A DNA stretch of 64,000 nt from JAOXRU01 sp965247735 (GCA_965247735.1 CBDFHN010000002.1:3658001-3722000); one strand, 5' to 3'. Shown: positions 44,260 through 54,084, numbered from the stretch's first letter. Program-made: numbers and translations. Notes: generated by a model not told the origin, from the sequence alone.

Positions 44260-46248
44260 TTAATTTGGAAACATAATTTCTATTTGCACCCCTTTTGTTC
44301 CCATTAGCGAGAATGATCCTTTTATCTGTTCAGCCAAAAGTTTTATAATCCGCATTCCAAAAGAGGTGGTGGTTTCTAAATCAAAACCTGTTGGTAATCC
44401 TTTTCCATTATCACTTAGAGATAGCACTAGATTCTTTTTATTTTCATTTAGGCTAATCCTAATTGTACCATGTTCTGATGGTGAAAAACCATATTTGAAC
44501 GAATTGGTCAAAAACTCATTTATAATTAAACCAATTGATAAAGAAGTATCTGCTTTAATGGTTATATGATCATTAATTTGATTTTCTACATGTATATTTG
44601 GCGTTTTATAGGTTTCCTCAATAGTCTTTACTAAGGTGTTTACATAAGGTTTCATCTGTATATGTGTAATGTTTTCTGATTGATACAGTTGTTGGTGTAC
44701 CTCGTTGATGCTATCTATCCGATGCTGTATTTCTACTAATTTTTGATTGAATTTTTCATCAGGAAACTCCTCTTTTGCTATCTCTAAAAAGGTGTCAATA
44801 ATTGCCAGGTTGTTTTTAATCCTATGGTGTAATTCTTTTTGAAGGTTGGTAATGTTTCTTTTCTGCTTAAGGCTTTTTGCGTAGAAAAAACCAAATATTC
44901 CTAAGCAAATTACAGCTGCTAAAAGTCCGAATACCATGAGTTCTTTTTGCTTGTCTTTTTTTTCAATAGCTAAAGCTTGTTCTGTTTGAATTTGTTTGAG
45001 CTGTAGATTTTCTTTTTCCTTTTTATCTACGCCTAATTTTTTGGTGGTATAGGCAATTTTGAATCGAAGTTTTTCCCCATTCAAGGAATCTTTTAATGTA
45101 GCATGTAGTTCTTTAAAGTAATAAGCCTTTTTCCAATCTTTTTTTTGGGTGTAAATAGCTTCCATCTCTTCATAGTTTCCTAGGCGAATTCCAGACAGAA
45201 GTTTTTCTTCTTCTAGGGAGTGAAATATTTTTAATGCTCTATTTTTTTGACCTAACATACTTAACATATGTGCTTCCATACTGACTAGATCTGTCATGTT
45301 TTCCTTTGGTACTTCTATGTTTTCCTTTTCTTTGAATTTATTATAATTAATTTTAGCCTCTTCATCTTCACTTAGCTTTAGTAATAATCGAATATATTGA
45401 GATTGTGTTTTTTTCCATTCCCAATCAGTATAAAAATTTGAGTTTTCAAAAAAAGAGATGGCTTTTTTAAACTGTTTTTTTGCTTTATGTAATTGATCAT
45501 CAAATTGGAAGTTTATTGCGATATTCAATAATGAAATGAATTGATAGTATTCATCATTTATTTCATTAAATTTAGTCAAAGCTTTTTTGTAATTCTGATC
45601 AGCGAGCATTCTGTTTCCTATATGTGCATTTAAAGCCCCTAGACGTAGCTCTATGTATCCTTCATAAAATTGATCATTGACCTCTTTGTTTAGCAAAATT
45701 GCTTTTTGGATATGCTGTTCTGCTTCAAAATATCTATTAGCAATGGTTAAGCCAGATGCAAAGTTCAAGTGTAATATACAAAGCCCTTTACTGTCTTTTA
45801 ACTCATTTAGTAGTAAGATTGCTTTTTCATAGGTCTCAAATTCTTTTTTGTTATTATTGTCTCCATAATATACTGCTAAGTTAATGTATAGATTAGCTAG
45901 TACTCTGTTGCTTTTGCTTTCTTTTGCAAGTGTTATTCCTTTTTTTAATGCATCCTTAAACTCTTGTGGTTTGTTTAAAGATCTACATAAATTACCTTTT
46001 AAAAGATGTTGCCATGCCAATAGTCTTTTTCCTTTTGTATTTAGTATTAACGAGTCGATAAAAAGGCGACCTTCTGCTAATTGACCTTGAGAAATATAAT
46101 GATTTACAATAGCTATCTGCACACTTTTGTTTTCTGCAAAATTATTGCTTTGCTTTAATTGCCGAAAGAGACTGTCTTTTGTCTTGTCTTGTGCCAAAGT
46201 ATTAAGAAAAAACAAAAAACAAAGAAGATAACTTATCGTTTTTAACAT
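44260..46248 (-). CDS. TPR-containing membrane histidine kinase (HisKA_2/HWE-like)
   Basis: 662 residues. N-terminal signal peptide (MLKTISYLLCFLFFLNTLA), a periplasmic tetratricopeptide-repeat region to about 380 (e.g. KGLCILHLNFASGLTIANRYFEAEQHIQKAILLNKEV), a transmembrane helix (LMVFGLLAAVICLGIFGFFYA, about 437-457) and a kinase core with LQKELHHRIKNNLAIIDTFLEIAKEE (phospho-His), N-box INEFLTNSFKYGF and G-box DNGKGLP. It senses an unknown signal through the TPRs and should phosphorylate the adjacent LytTR regulator. Confidence 0.93.
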   Translation of the reverse strand: MLKTISYLLCFLFFLNTLAQDKTKDSLFRQLKQSNNFAENKSVQIAIVNHYISQGQLAEGRLFIDSLILNTKGKRLLAWQHLLKGNLCRSLNKPQEFKDALKKGITLAKESKSNRVLANLYINLAVYYGDNNNKKEFETYEKAILLLNELKDSKGLCILHLNFASGLTIANRYFEAEQHIQKAILLNKEVNDQFYEGYIELRLGALNAHIGNRMLADQNYKKALTKFNEINDEYYQFISLLNIAINFQFDDQLHKAKKQFKKAISFFENSNFYTDWEWKKTQSQYIRLLLKLSEDEEAKINYNKFKEKENIEVPKENMTDLVSMEAHMLSMLGQKNRALKIFHSLEEEKLLSGIRLGNYEEMEAIYTQKKDWKKAYYFKELHATLKDSLNGEKLRFKIAYTTKKLGVDKKEKENLQLKQIQTEQALAIEKKDKQKELMVFGLLAAVICLGIFGFFYAKSLKQKRNITNLQKELHHRIKNNLAIIDTFLEIAKEEFPDEKFNQKLVEIQHRIDSINEVHQQLYQSENITHIQMKPYVNTLVKTIEETYKTPNIHVENQINDHITIKADTSLSIGLIINEFLTNSFKYGFSPSEHGTIRISLNENKKNLVLSLSDNGKGLPTGFDLETTTSFGMRIIKLLAEQIKGSFSLMGTKGVQIEIMFPN

Positions 46249-46581
46249 GGAATTATTTTTCTATAAAATTAGACAAGGAATAAAAGAAGAACAGGTACTT
46301 TATTATCCAAAACTAATACTAAAATGATGCTAATTGAGGCGTTTTTAAGCATAATTGTTTAATTTTAATATTGAATTTATATGTAAATAAAACGCTAAAT
46401 TATACTGGAAATTTACAGTGTTTACCTCCTGAAAACACTTCTGGTGAAAATGGAGTTACTTCTAGTGACAACTATTAATATACTAATGAAAATAAGGTGA
46501 ACACTGATAGGTTTTTGGTGCTAATTGGATGATAAAATGAAGAGAATTATCTAATCTGATAGCGGTGTTACCCAATTTAGA
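46249..46581. other. 333-bp intergenic region
   Basis: Between the histidine kinase gene and the outer-membrane-type protein gene, both on the minus strand. I see no coding frame, repeat or clear hairpin in it; promoter elements for the kinase are expected but none stands out. Confidence 0.5.
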
Positions 46582-47598
46582 TTAATAAGAATAGTCTAAA
46601 GGCAATAACGAAGCTATTCTTTTGTGTCCTAATTCTCCTCCAAATAGTATTTTATGGACTGGACCATGATTTCCATAACCGTCAATATTGAAGGAATGAT
46701 CTTCTCCTAAAATTGTTATGGAAGATTGATCTAATCTGTGATAGAGAATACTTATTTTGTTTTTTGAAAAGGTAACTTTGGTCTGCTGATTGCCTTTCTT
46801 CGATAAAAAAATATGCTTTTTAGGGTCTACTTGAAAACGATCCACAAAAACATCAAATTTGTTTTTCATTAATTCTCCATTAGCCATTGCCCTCATCAAA
46901 TGCAATGAGGAACCTAAATAAGCGTTTTTCCTAGCCTTTAAATTCTTTTTCTTTGTTTTTTTTCGTGCTTCTGAAAAGAAAGACGTGCCAGAGACAAACA
47001 TTTTTTTTGGGAGTTTAAAACCTGTTTTATAAAAATCAACATAAAAATCGACTAAGGAATATGCAATAGTATAGCCTAAATTTTTGTTGATGATTAAAAT
47101 AGGCTTTTCCGCATAGGCAGTAAGTCTACTATTCTGTGGGTCATAAACCAGTATGATATCATCTTCATTCTGAATTTTACATTTTAAGGCTAAGTGATTA
47201 TGACCTAAAAATTCTCGTCTAAAGTGATAAAGCTTTTTTGCTCTAGTCCAGTTGTCAGCTTCTAAAGTAACACCTTCTAGTGTAAACGTATTTTCTTTAA
47301 GTGTAATTACAATTGATGTGTCATTAAAATCTTCTTTGCGGAAGGTTTTTGAAAAATAGCCCATATAGCTAACAACTATTGCAGCGTCACTATTTTTTTC
47401 TAATGGAAGATCAAAATTACCATCCATATCAGCAACTACACCAATAGTAGTTCCGTCATAGTAGATAGCGGCACCAGCTAGTGGGCTCTTTGTTTCCACA
47501 TCTATTACTGTTCCTTTTAGTTGAGCAACTAGAGAGATTGTCCATAGAAAAAGAAAATAGACAAGAAATGGTTTACTTTTTAACAACCTCATTTTCAA
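46582..47598 (-). CDS. carboxypeptidase-like regulatory domain protein
   Basis: 338 residues. A signal peptide (PFLVYFLFLWTISLVAQ) precedes the CarboxypepD_reg-like domain (LKGTVIDVETKSPLAGAAIYYDGTTIGVVADMDGNFDLPL, residues 25-110), the same module that begins SusC receptors. The remaining part is beta-rich and unrecognised, with a lysine-rich loop (ARKKTKKKNLKARKNAY). The start overlaps the end of the upstream acyltransferase gene by ~26 nt, suggesting coupled expression. Confidence 0.85.
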   Translation of the reverse strand: MKMRLLKSKPFLVYFLFLWTISLVAQLKGTVIDVETKSPLAGAAIYYDGTTIGVVADMDGNFDLPLEKNSDAAIVVSYMGYFSKTFRKEDFNDTSIVITLKENTFTLEGVTLEADNWTRAKKLYHFRREFLGHNHLALKCKIQNEDDIILVYDPQNSRLTAYAEKPILIINKNLGYTIAYSLVDFYVDFYKTGFKLPKKMFVSGTSFFSEARKKTKKKNLKARKNAYLGSSLHLMRAMANGELMKNKFDVFVDRFQVDPKKHIFLSKKGNQQTKVTFSKNKISILYHRLDQSSITILGEDHSFNIDGYGNHGPVHKILFGGELGHKRIASLLPLDYSY

Positions 47599-49387
47599 TT
47601 AGATTTCGCTCTAATTCTGCTTGAAACTCTTCCATAACTGGTTTAACAGTACTTTCCGGAAGATCTGCAATTCTAATGTACATAAGCCCATCAACGGCAT
47701 TATTAAACAAAGGATCCACATTAAAAGCAATCACCTTAGCGTTTTGCTTGATGTATTTCTTAATCAGAACAGGTAGTCTTAGGCTTCCTGGTTCTACTTC
47801 ATCAATTAGTCTATCGAACTTATTTAAATCTGCTTTGGTTTCATCAAATATAAAATCTTTGTCAGCGTCTTTAAGTTTTACTTTAAACTCTTTTTTAGGA
47901 CTTATATATTGAGCAATATATGGATCCCAATAGTTAGATTTCATAAACTCTATCATCAATGATTTGGAGAAGTTAGAAAACTGGTTGCTAATACTTACAC
48001 CACCAATTAGGTATTTATGTTCTGGGTGGCGAAGTGTTGTATGAACAATTCCTTTCCATAGTAAAAATAGTGGCATTGGCTTTTGCTGGTACTCTTTTAT
48101 GATAAAAGCTCTCCCCATTTCTATAGATTCGCTCATCATTTTATAAAGTTCAGGCTCAAAACGAAACAAATCTTGAAGGTAAAAACCATCGATACCTTTT
48201 TTCTTAAAAATTTCCGAACCTAATCCCATTCGGTATGCTCCAGCAATAACTTTTGCTTCAACATCCCATAGAAACATATGGTGGTAGTATTCATCAAATT
48301 CATCCAAATCGATAGATTTGTTGGTACCTTCACCAATATCACGAAATGTAATTTCTCTAAGGCGTCCAATTTCATGAAGAATAGAATTCATTTCTTGTGG
48401 AGGAGCTAAAAACACCTCGTAGTTTTTACTTTCTAAGAGTCTAAAATTCTTTTTTCTGAGTTTTTCAATGTCTTTATCTAAAAGCTCAGATTTTACTGGG
48501 GTAACAATTTTTTTAGGTGCTTTTGGAATTTTTAAACTCGTTGGCACTTTTTTTAATAAGCTTTCTTTTTCAAAAGTATTGGAAAGCATGTATGTTTTTT
48601 TACGTAAAAACTCTGTAAAATCTTCTAGATTGGTATACTCTTTTTGAGTTTTTACCTGGATAGGTTTACCAACTCTAACTTTTACAATTCTATTTTTTTG
48701 CGAAAGTACTTCTGAGGGTAATTTGGCAGTTCTAAAATTTGAACTTATTTTTGAAAGTTTATAGAATAGGCTACTGTTTTTTGCATGAAAATAAATAGGA
48801 ATTACAGGTACATTCGCTCTCATTATAAGTTTCATAGCAGATTCTTCCCATGGCTTATCTACAATAATTTTACCATCTTTATAAGTAGAGACTTCACCAG
48901 CAGGAAAAATTCCCAAAGGATGCCCTTCCTGTAAATGCCGTATGCTTGCTTTAAAACCCGCAAGACTGCTTTTGGCATCCCTATGGTCTTCAAAAGGATT
49001 TACAGGCATTATATATGGCGTTAATGGCTTAAAACGAGTCAATAAAAAATTTGCAATTATTTTAAAATCTGCACGTTGTTCTACAAGCAATTTTAACAAT
49101 AAGGCACCATCAATCCCTCCTAAAGGATGATTAGATATGGTGATATATGCACCATCTTTAGGCAAACGATTAATATCTTCTTCTGGTATTTCGAAACGAA
49201 TTTCGAAATCATCTAGCATTGCATTTATAAAAGCTAATCCAGAATGATGCTTGTTTCTATTGTAAATCTTATTAAGAGCAGATATTCTTAGTGTTTTTAT
49301 AAGAGTCCATCCTATAAAAGTACCAATGAATCCATACTTATTTAATTTAATAGCTTTTGCAACTTCTTTAGCAGTTACTAAACTCAT
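47573..49387 (-). CDS. bifunctional acyltransferase: PlsC-like domain plus GNAT/OlsB-like domain
   Basis: 604 residues. Residues ~70-260 are a lysophospholipid acyltransferase-like domain with ITISNHPLGGIDGALLL (HX4D catalytic motif) and GIFPAGEVST. Residues ~320-560 form a GNAT-related domain (VFLAPPQEMNSILHEIGRLREITFRDIGEG, RAFIIKEYQQKPMPLFLLWKG) as in ornithine-lipid OlsB N-acyltransferases. Flavobacteria make ornithine and glycine lipids with similar two-domain (OlsF-type) enzymes. Function as an aminolipid synthase is an inference. Confidence 0.82.
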   Translation of the reverse strand: MSLVTAKEVAKAIKLNKYGFIGTFIGWTLIKTLRISALNKIYNRNKHHSGLAFINAMLDDFEIRFEIPEEDINRLPKDGAYITISNHPLGGIDGALLLKLLVEQRADFKIIANFLLTRFKPLTPYIMPVNPFEDHRDAKSSLAGFKASIRHLQEGHPLGIFPAGEVSTYKDGKIIVDKPWEESAMKLIMRANVPVIPIYFHAKNSSLFYKLSKISSNFRTAKLPSEVLSQKNRIVKVRVGKPIQVKTQKEYTNLEDFTEFLRKKTYMLSNTFEKESLLKKVPTSLKIPKAPKKIVTPVKSELLDKDIEKLRKKNFRLLESKNYEVFLAPPQEMNSILHEIGRLREITFRDIGEGTNKSIDLDEFDEYYHHMFLWDVEAKVIAGAYRMGLGSEIFKKKGIDGFYLQDLFRFEPELYKMMSESIEMGRAFIIKEYQQKPMPLFLLWKGIVHTTLRHPEHKYLIGGVSISNQFSNFSKSLMIEFMKSNYWDPYIAQYISPKKEFKVKLKDADKDFIFDETKADLNKFDRLIDEVEPGSLRLPVLIKKYIKQNAKVIAFNVDPLFNNAVDGLMYIRIADLPESTVKPVMEEFQAELERNLIENEVVKK

Positions 49388-49438
49388 ATAGTGTTTTTTG
49401 ATGTCTGATTAATTACAAATATAAAAAACTAAAAGTTG

Positions 49439-50689
49439 TTATTTGACGACTAATTGAACTGTTTCTTGGGTACGTTGTTCTAAAAGCACTTCTTTTCCTT
49501 CTTGTAAAGTGGTTATAGCCTTGTCATTAAAGTGCCTAATTGTGAATAATGAAACCCCTTCATAGTGTGTAACTTTAAATTTAGATTTTAACGTTTTTAA
49601 CAGTTCTGGTAGCTTGTTGAATTTATTATCCAAGCACACAGAAAAACTAATGGCGGAATTCTGAATTAAATCCACCTTCATTTTATAATCATGGAAGAGC
49701 TTAAAAATAGCGCTGATACTGTCTTCTACAATAAATGAAAAATCTAGAGACGATAATTTTAATAATACTTGGTCTTTTTTTACAATAAAACAAGGTATTG
49801 TTGGTGTAATTCCATTGCCTTTTGTTACCAAAGTGCCCTCATCCGTTGGGTTTATAAAAGATTTTACATAAAGCGGAATCTCTTTTCTTTGCAATGGTTG
49901 TAATGTTTTTGGGTGTATTACCGAAGCACCATAAAAAGCAAGTTCTATAGCTTCTCTGTACGATATTTTTGTTAGTAATTCTGTTTCTTTAAAATACCTA
50001 GGGTCAGCATTTAAAACTCCAGGAACATCTTTCCAGATGGTTGTTGAACTTGCATTAAGACAGTAGGCAAAAATTGCTGCAGTATAGTCAGACCCTTCTC
50101 TTCCAAGTGTTGTTGTAAAATTGTTTTCATCACTTGCAATAAAACCTTGGGTAATGGTAATGGTATTGGTATTGATATTTGTACTTATCTGCTCTTGAGT
50201 AAGGGGCCAGTTTACCTTAGCATCTCTATTATTGTTGTCTGTTTTTATGAAATCACGAACGTCTACCCAGTTGTTATTAATATTAATCTCGTTAAGGTAT
50301 TCACTAATAATAGTGGTAGAAATTAATTCACCATAACCAACAATTTGGTCATAAACAAAACTATATTTTGGAGATTTATTCCATGCTAAAAACCCTTTTA
50401 TTTCTTCAAAAAGAATCTTTATCTTGTTGAAAACAGGATGTTTGTCGTTTCCAAACAGCTCTTGAATAATCTCGTGATGGAAGTTTATAACCTCAAGTAT
50501 TGCTGATTGTAGCTCACTTTTGTTTTCAAAGTAATTTTTAACAATCAGTTCCATTGCATTTGTTGTTTTTCCCATTGCGGAAATTACAACAACTGCATTT
50601 TTACATTCTGTTATCTGTATTACTTTGGCTATGTTTTTTACCGCTAGAGCATTTTTTACTGAAGCCCCTCCAAATTTATAAACGTTCAC
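49439..50689 (-). CDS. aspartate kinase
   Basis: 416 residues. Signatures: MNVYKFGGASVKNALAVKN (ATP/Asp site), VVVISAMGKTTN, TTLGREGSDYTAAIFAYCL and KDVPGVLNADPRYF, followed by ACT-type sequence after residue 300 (LKLSSLDFSFIVEDSISAIFKLFH). It makes aspartyl phosphate for Lys, Thr, Met and diaminopimelate synthesis. The monofunctional length lacks homoserine dehydrogenase. It starts 28 nt after the acetyltransferase gene. Confidence 0.94.
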   Translation of the reverse strand: MNVYKFGGASVKNALAVKNIAKVIQITECKNAVVVISAMGKTTNAMELIVKNYFENKSELQSAILEVINFHHEIIQELFGNDKHPVFNKIKILFEEIKGFLAWNKSPKYSFVYDQIVGYGELISTTIISEYLNEININNNWVDVRDFIKTDNNNRDAKVNWPLTQEQISTNINTNTITITQGFIASDENNFTTTLGREGSDYTAAIFAYCLNASSTTIWKDVPGVLNADPRYFKETELLTKISYREAIELAFYGASVIHPKTLQPLQRKEIPLYVKSFINPTDEGTLVTKGNGITPTIPCFIVKKDQVLLKLSSLDFSFIVEDSISAIFKLFHDYKMKVDLIQNSAISFSVCLDNKFNKLPELLKTLKSKFKVTHYEGVSLFTIRHFNDKAITTLQEGKEVLLEQRTQETVQLVVK

Positions 50690-50717
50690 TTTTCTTTTTT
50701 TTAGGTGATGATATTTT

Positions 50718-51203
50718 TTAAGATTCTATATTAGAAATATAGTTTTTGATGGCTTCTTCGTTAAGGTGTACTACATCCCAATCTCTCATGACATTGGCAC
50801 CTTTCTTTTCATAAAATTTTATGGCAGGTTCATTCCAGTCTAATACTTCCCAATTGATTCTTTTTACGCCTTTTTTATGTCCATATTTTACAACTTCATT
50901 TAACAACTTGTCGCCAATACCTAATCCTCTATATTTTTCACTTACAATTAAATCTTCTAAATGAACAGAAGGCCCTTTCCAAGTAGAATACCTAGGATAA
51001 ATAAGTGCAATACCTAATATTTTACCCTTACCCTCAGCAACAAAACAATGAAATAACGGACTAGTTCCATACCCATCTTTTATTAAATCATCCACAGTAA
51101 CTTCTACAGCGTGTGTTTCCTTTTCAAAACTAGCCAATTCTTGGATAAGATCAAGCACCTGCGGCATATCTTCTTTTTTTGCATTTCTAATATTATAATC
51201 CAT
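50718..51203 (-). CDS. GNAT acetyltransferase (diamine acetyltransferase-like)
   Basis: 161 residues. The acetyl-CoA site is YRGLGIGDKLLNEVVKYGHKKG (about 92-113), preceded by LEDLIVSE and followed by WNEPAIKFYEKKGA, which is close to the spermidine/spermine acetyltransferase group. Substrate not proven. Probably co-transcribed with aspartate kinase. Confidence 0.9.
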   Translation of the reverse strand: MDYNIRNAKKEDMPQVLDLIQELASFEKETHAVEVTVDDLIKDGYGTSPLFHCFVAEGKGKILGIALIYPRYSTWKGPSVHLEDLIVSEKYRGLGIGDKLLNEVVKYGHKKGVKRINWEVLDWNEPAIKFYEKKGANVMRDWDVVHLNEEAIKNYISNIES

Positions 51204-51323
51204 GTTTTTTGCTTTTGAACGACAAAGTTACAAACCTAAATAATATGTTATCAACGAAATCGTTATAGTTTCACATTTTTAGCGATATTTGTGCAAAAAT
51301 TGACAACAAACAACTTTAGTAAC

Positions 51324-52331
51324 ATGACAAATAGGAATAGAACCCTTGGTGAGTTTATTATTGAAACTCAAGATAAATTTAAATACTCTTCAGGTGAATT
51401 ATCAAAATTAATACATGCAATTAGGTTAGCCGCCAAAGTAGTTAATCATGAGGTTAATAAAGCTGGATTAGTTGATGTTTTAGGATCTGTAGGCGATACC
51501 AACGTACAAGGTGAGGAACAACAAAAATTAGATTTATTGGCAAATGATAAATTTATTCAAACCTTAAAAAATAGAGGAATTGTATGTGGAATAGCTTCTG
51601 AAGAAGAAGATAGCTTTATTTCTATAAACAGCCAAGATGACAATCATCAAAATAAATATGTTGTTCTTATGGATCCATTGGATGGTTCTTCTAATATTGA
51701 TGTAAATGTTTCTGTTGGAACTATTTTTTCCATTTATAGGAGAATTACCCCAATTGGTACTCCAGTAACTATGGACGACTTTTTACAACCAGGAAGAAAC
51801 CAAGTTGCTGCGGGTTATATTATATACGGAACGTCTACAATGTTGGTATATACCACTGGATATGGAGTTAATGGTTTTACCTTAAACCCTGCAATAGGTA
51901 CATTTTATTTATCGCATCCAAATATGGAATTTCCTGAAACAGGAAGAATCTATTCCATTAATGAAGGAAACTATGTGCATTTTTCACAAGGAGTAAAAGA
52001 TTATATAAAATATTGTCAGGAAGAAGAGGAAGATAGACCATATACATCTAGGTATATCGGATCGTTAGTTTCTGATTTTCATAGAAATATGATAAAGGGA
52101 GGGATATATATGTACCCAAAAAGCAGTGTTGCTAGCAATGGAAAGTTACGTTTATTGTACGAATGTAATCCAATGGCATTTTTAGCAGAACAAGCAAATG
52201 GACTTGCCAGTGATGGGCATACGGCAATTATGGATTTGAAACCTACAGAGTTACACCAACGTGTACCTTTCTTTTGTGGAAGTAAGAAAATGGTTGAAAA
52301 AGCAGAAGAATTTATCGCAAAATATAGTTAA
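51324..52331 (+). CDS. fbp: class I fructose-1,6-bisphosphatase
   Basis: 335 residues from ATG 51324 (MTNRNRTLGEFIIETQ); the GTG start near 51291 would add 11 residues. Motifs: GIASEEED, VVLMDPLDGSSNIDVNVSVGTIFSIYR (metal and active site), YGTSTMLVYTTG, IKGGIYMYPKSS and LRLLYECNPMAFLAEQANGLASDG. It dephosphorylates fructose 1,6-bisphosphate for gluconeogenesis. Divergent from the acetyltransferase gene. Confidence 0.95.
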   Translation: MTNRNRTLGEFIIETQDKFKYSSGELSKLIHAIRLAAKVVNHEVNKAGLVDVLGSVGDTNVQGEEQQKLDLLANDKFIQTLKNRGIVCGIASEEEDSFISINSQDDNHQNKYVVLMDPLDGSSNIDVNVSVGTIFSIYRRITPIGTPVTMDDFLQPGRNQVAAGYIIYGTSTMLVYTTGYGVNGFTLNPAIGTFYLSHPNMEFPETGRIYSINEGNYVHFSQGVKDYIKYCQEEEEDRPYTSRYIGSLVSDFHRNMIKGGIYMYPKSSVASNGKLRLLYECNPMAFLAEQANGLASDGHTAIMDLKPTELHQRVPFFCGSKKMVEKAEEFIAKYS

Positions 52332-52355
52332 GACTCAATAAAATATATATTTTCT

Positions 52356-52363
52356 TATCTTTG
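52356..52363 (+). promoter_or_regulatory. -7 box of the GTPase-kinase operon promoter
   Basis: TATCTTTG fits the TAnnTTTG pattern and lies 28 nt before the first gene of the operon and just after the fbp stop. No good -33 TTG at the right distance was seen. Confidence 0.5.
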
Positions 52364-52391
52364 CTGTAAGCCAAAACGATTAATCATAATT

Positions 52392-52754
52392 ATGTCAAAG
52401 AAAAATATCAGTAAAGAACAAGATGTTCCAGAGAATATAGTTGACCCAACTTCAAAGATTGATGTGATAAGAGAACTGATATTTGGAGAAAATATTAGTG
52501 CATATAATTCTGAGTTTGAAAATTTAAAAAAAGATATAGAGAAAAAGCGGTTGGAGTTGAAAAACTTAATGGAAGATATTAAGGACGAACTCCATAAAAA
52601 TATAGATGCTTTAGCTACTGATATTAATATAAGAATTACAGATTTAGAACGTAATTTAGAAGATAAAACAGAAGACCTACTAGATAGGAAAGTAGAAAAA
52701 GACACCTTAGCCGATTTTTTAATTGAATTGGGAGAAAATATTAGAAAAAAATAA
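52392..52754 (+). CDS. coiled-coil protein, first gene of the Rab-like GTPase operon
   Basis: 120 residues, soluble and almost wholly helical with heptad-like repeats (ENLKKDIEKKRLELKNLMEDIKDELHKNIDALATDINIRITDLERNLEDKTEDLLDRKVEK). No enzyme motif. It precedes the 277-aa gene by 16 nt. Probably an adaptor or scaffold for the GTPase module (inference). Confidence 0.75.
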   Translation: MSKKNISKEQDVPENIVDPTSKIDVIRELIFGENISAYNSEFENLKKDIEKKRLELKNLMEDIKDELHKNIDALATDINIRITDLERNLEDKTEDLLDRKVEKDTLADFLIELGENIRKK

Positions 52755-52770
52755 TAGATTCTTCTAAATT

Positions 52771-53604
52771 ATGGAAATTAGCGAAAGCGACAAGTTAGCG
52801 ATTATTAAAGATATTCTCTTGATGGATGATAGGGAGTATGCTGAGGCTATTTCCAAAAAAATAGAAGATTTAGAGGCTATTATTCATCAAGAGGATGATC
52901 TTTCTGAAAAGGTAAACCCTATTATTAGAGATCGATTGGATGAGTTTGTAGAAGAAATACCTGCTACACTTGGTCCGGTAATTACCGAAACATTAAAAAA
53001 AGAAATAAAAAATTCCAAAGATCAGGTTGTTGAGGCATTGTACCCTATTATGGGTAAAATGATAAAAAAGTACATTGCTCAAGAGATAAAAATGCTTTCT
53101 GAAAGGATGAGCAAGCAAATAGATAGTGCCTTTTCTTTTAGACGTTGGAAACAACGTTTAAAATCTACCTTCGCTGGGGTGAAAGAAGAAGAATTAATAC
53201 TTTCAGAAGCCTATAAACCCAGAATTGAACAAGTATTTGTTATAGAAAAAGATTCTGGAATCCTAATTAGTAATTTCTCTAGAAATACAGCAGTAGATGT
53301 AGATAAAGATATGGTCTCTGGAATGCTTACTGCTATTAAAAGTTTTGTAGAAGATGCTTTTAGTTCAGGTAATCAAAGTTTAGAATTGATAGAGTACGAA
53401 TTGTATAATATTCATATCCAAAGTTTTCTAAAGTACTACGTTGCCGTGGTAGTTTCTGGAAATTACACGACAAGTTTTAAAGATAAATTACAAGATTTAA
53501 TTTTTGATTTTTCTGGAAATTTTCTATCATTGCCCACCATTTCTGATTTAAGTGAACATGCTATTGAAAAAGAATTAAAATCGTATTTTGAAAATGATTT
53601 CTAA
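52771..53604 (+). CDS. helical protein with roadblock/longin-like C-terminal domain, GTPase partner candidate
   Basis: 277 residues, no signal peptide. Residues 1-130 are helical and charged, including repeated Glu/Lys segments. Residues about 150-270 alternate strands and helices (IEQVFVIEKDSGILISNF, MLTAIKSFVEDAFSS, IEYELYNIHIQSFLKYYVAVVVSG, LQDLIFDFSGNFLSL) in the pattern of roadblock/LC7 or longin folds, which in bacteria regulate Ras-like GTPases (for example MglB with MglA). It overlaps the GTPase gene by 17 nt, supporting a direct partnership. The fold call is by eye. Confidence 0.6.
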   Translation: MEISESDKLAIIKDILLMDDREYAEAISKKIEDLEAIIHQEDDLSEKVNPIIRDRLDEFVEEIPATLGPVITETLKKEIKNSKDQVVEALYPIMGKMIKKYIAQEIKMLSERMSKQIDSAFSFRRWKQRLKSTFAGVKEEELILSEAYKPRIEQVFVIEKDSGILISNFSRNTAVDVDKDMVSGMLTAIKSFVEDAFSSGNQSLELIEYELYNIHIQSFLKYYVAVVVSGNYTTSFKDKLQDLIFDFSGNFLSLPTISDLSEHAIEKELKSYFENDF

Positions 53605-54082
53605 AAAAGTTGTTTTATTGGGGCATTTTGGTGTAGGAAAAACATCATTAATTAGAAGGTTTGTAGAAGATATCTTTTCTGAAGATTACAAAGTATCTAT
53701 TGGAGTCCACATATTAAAAAAAGAAGTGGTTATAACCGAAGAAGAACAAGTTTCTCTTATCCTCTGGGATTTAGAAGGCACAGATAATATTGAGAATTTT
53801 AGAAAATCATACCTTTTGGGGTCTCATGCTTTTATTTACGTTTTTGATGCTTCTAGACCCTCAACCTATAAAAATCTACCAGATGATGTTGCATATTTGG
53901 AGAAAAATTATTCCCGATCTCTAATTGAAGTTGTAGGGAATAAGGTAGATTTAATAGAGACAAATACACTTAAAGAGATTTTAAGTGAAGCTAAAATAGA
54001 ATGTAATTATCTTACTAGTGCTAAAACTGGTGATAATGTTAATGAGATGTTTTCTACACTAGCAAAAGATTTAATCAAGTAA
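53588..54082 (+). CDS. Rab/Ras-superfamily small GTPase
   Basis: 164 residues. All G boxes are readable: G1 GHFGVGKTS (8-16), a switch I resembling Rab (DYKVSIGV, Ser in place of the usual Thr), G3 WDLEGTDN (DxxG, with Thr instead of the catalytic Gln), G4 NKVDL and G5 TSAKTG. The missing Gln predicts slow intrinsic hydrolysis and need for an activating partner. It has no lipid-anchor Cys at the end. Its start overlaps the preceding gene by 17 nt and the kinase gene follows after 2 nt. Confidence 0.9.
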   Translation: MKMISKKVVLLGHFGVGKTSLIRRFVEDIFSEDYKVSIGVHILKKEVVITEEEQVSLILWDLEGTDNIENFRKSYLLGSHAFIYVFDASRPSTYKNLPDDVAYLEKNYSRSLIEVVGNKVDLIETNTLKEILSEAKIECNYLTSAKTGDNVNEMFSTLAKDLIK

Positions 54083-54084
54083 GG

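Noticed and set aside
46380..46500. short + strand frame rich in Thr/Ser/Gly
   Set aside because: No ATG start and no conserved feature; probably chance.
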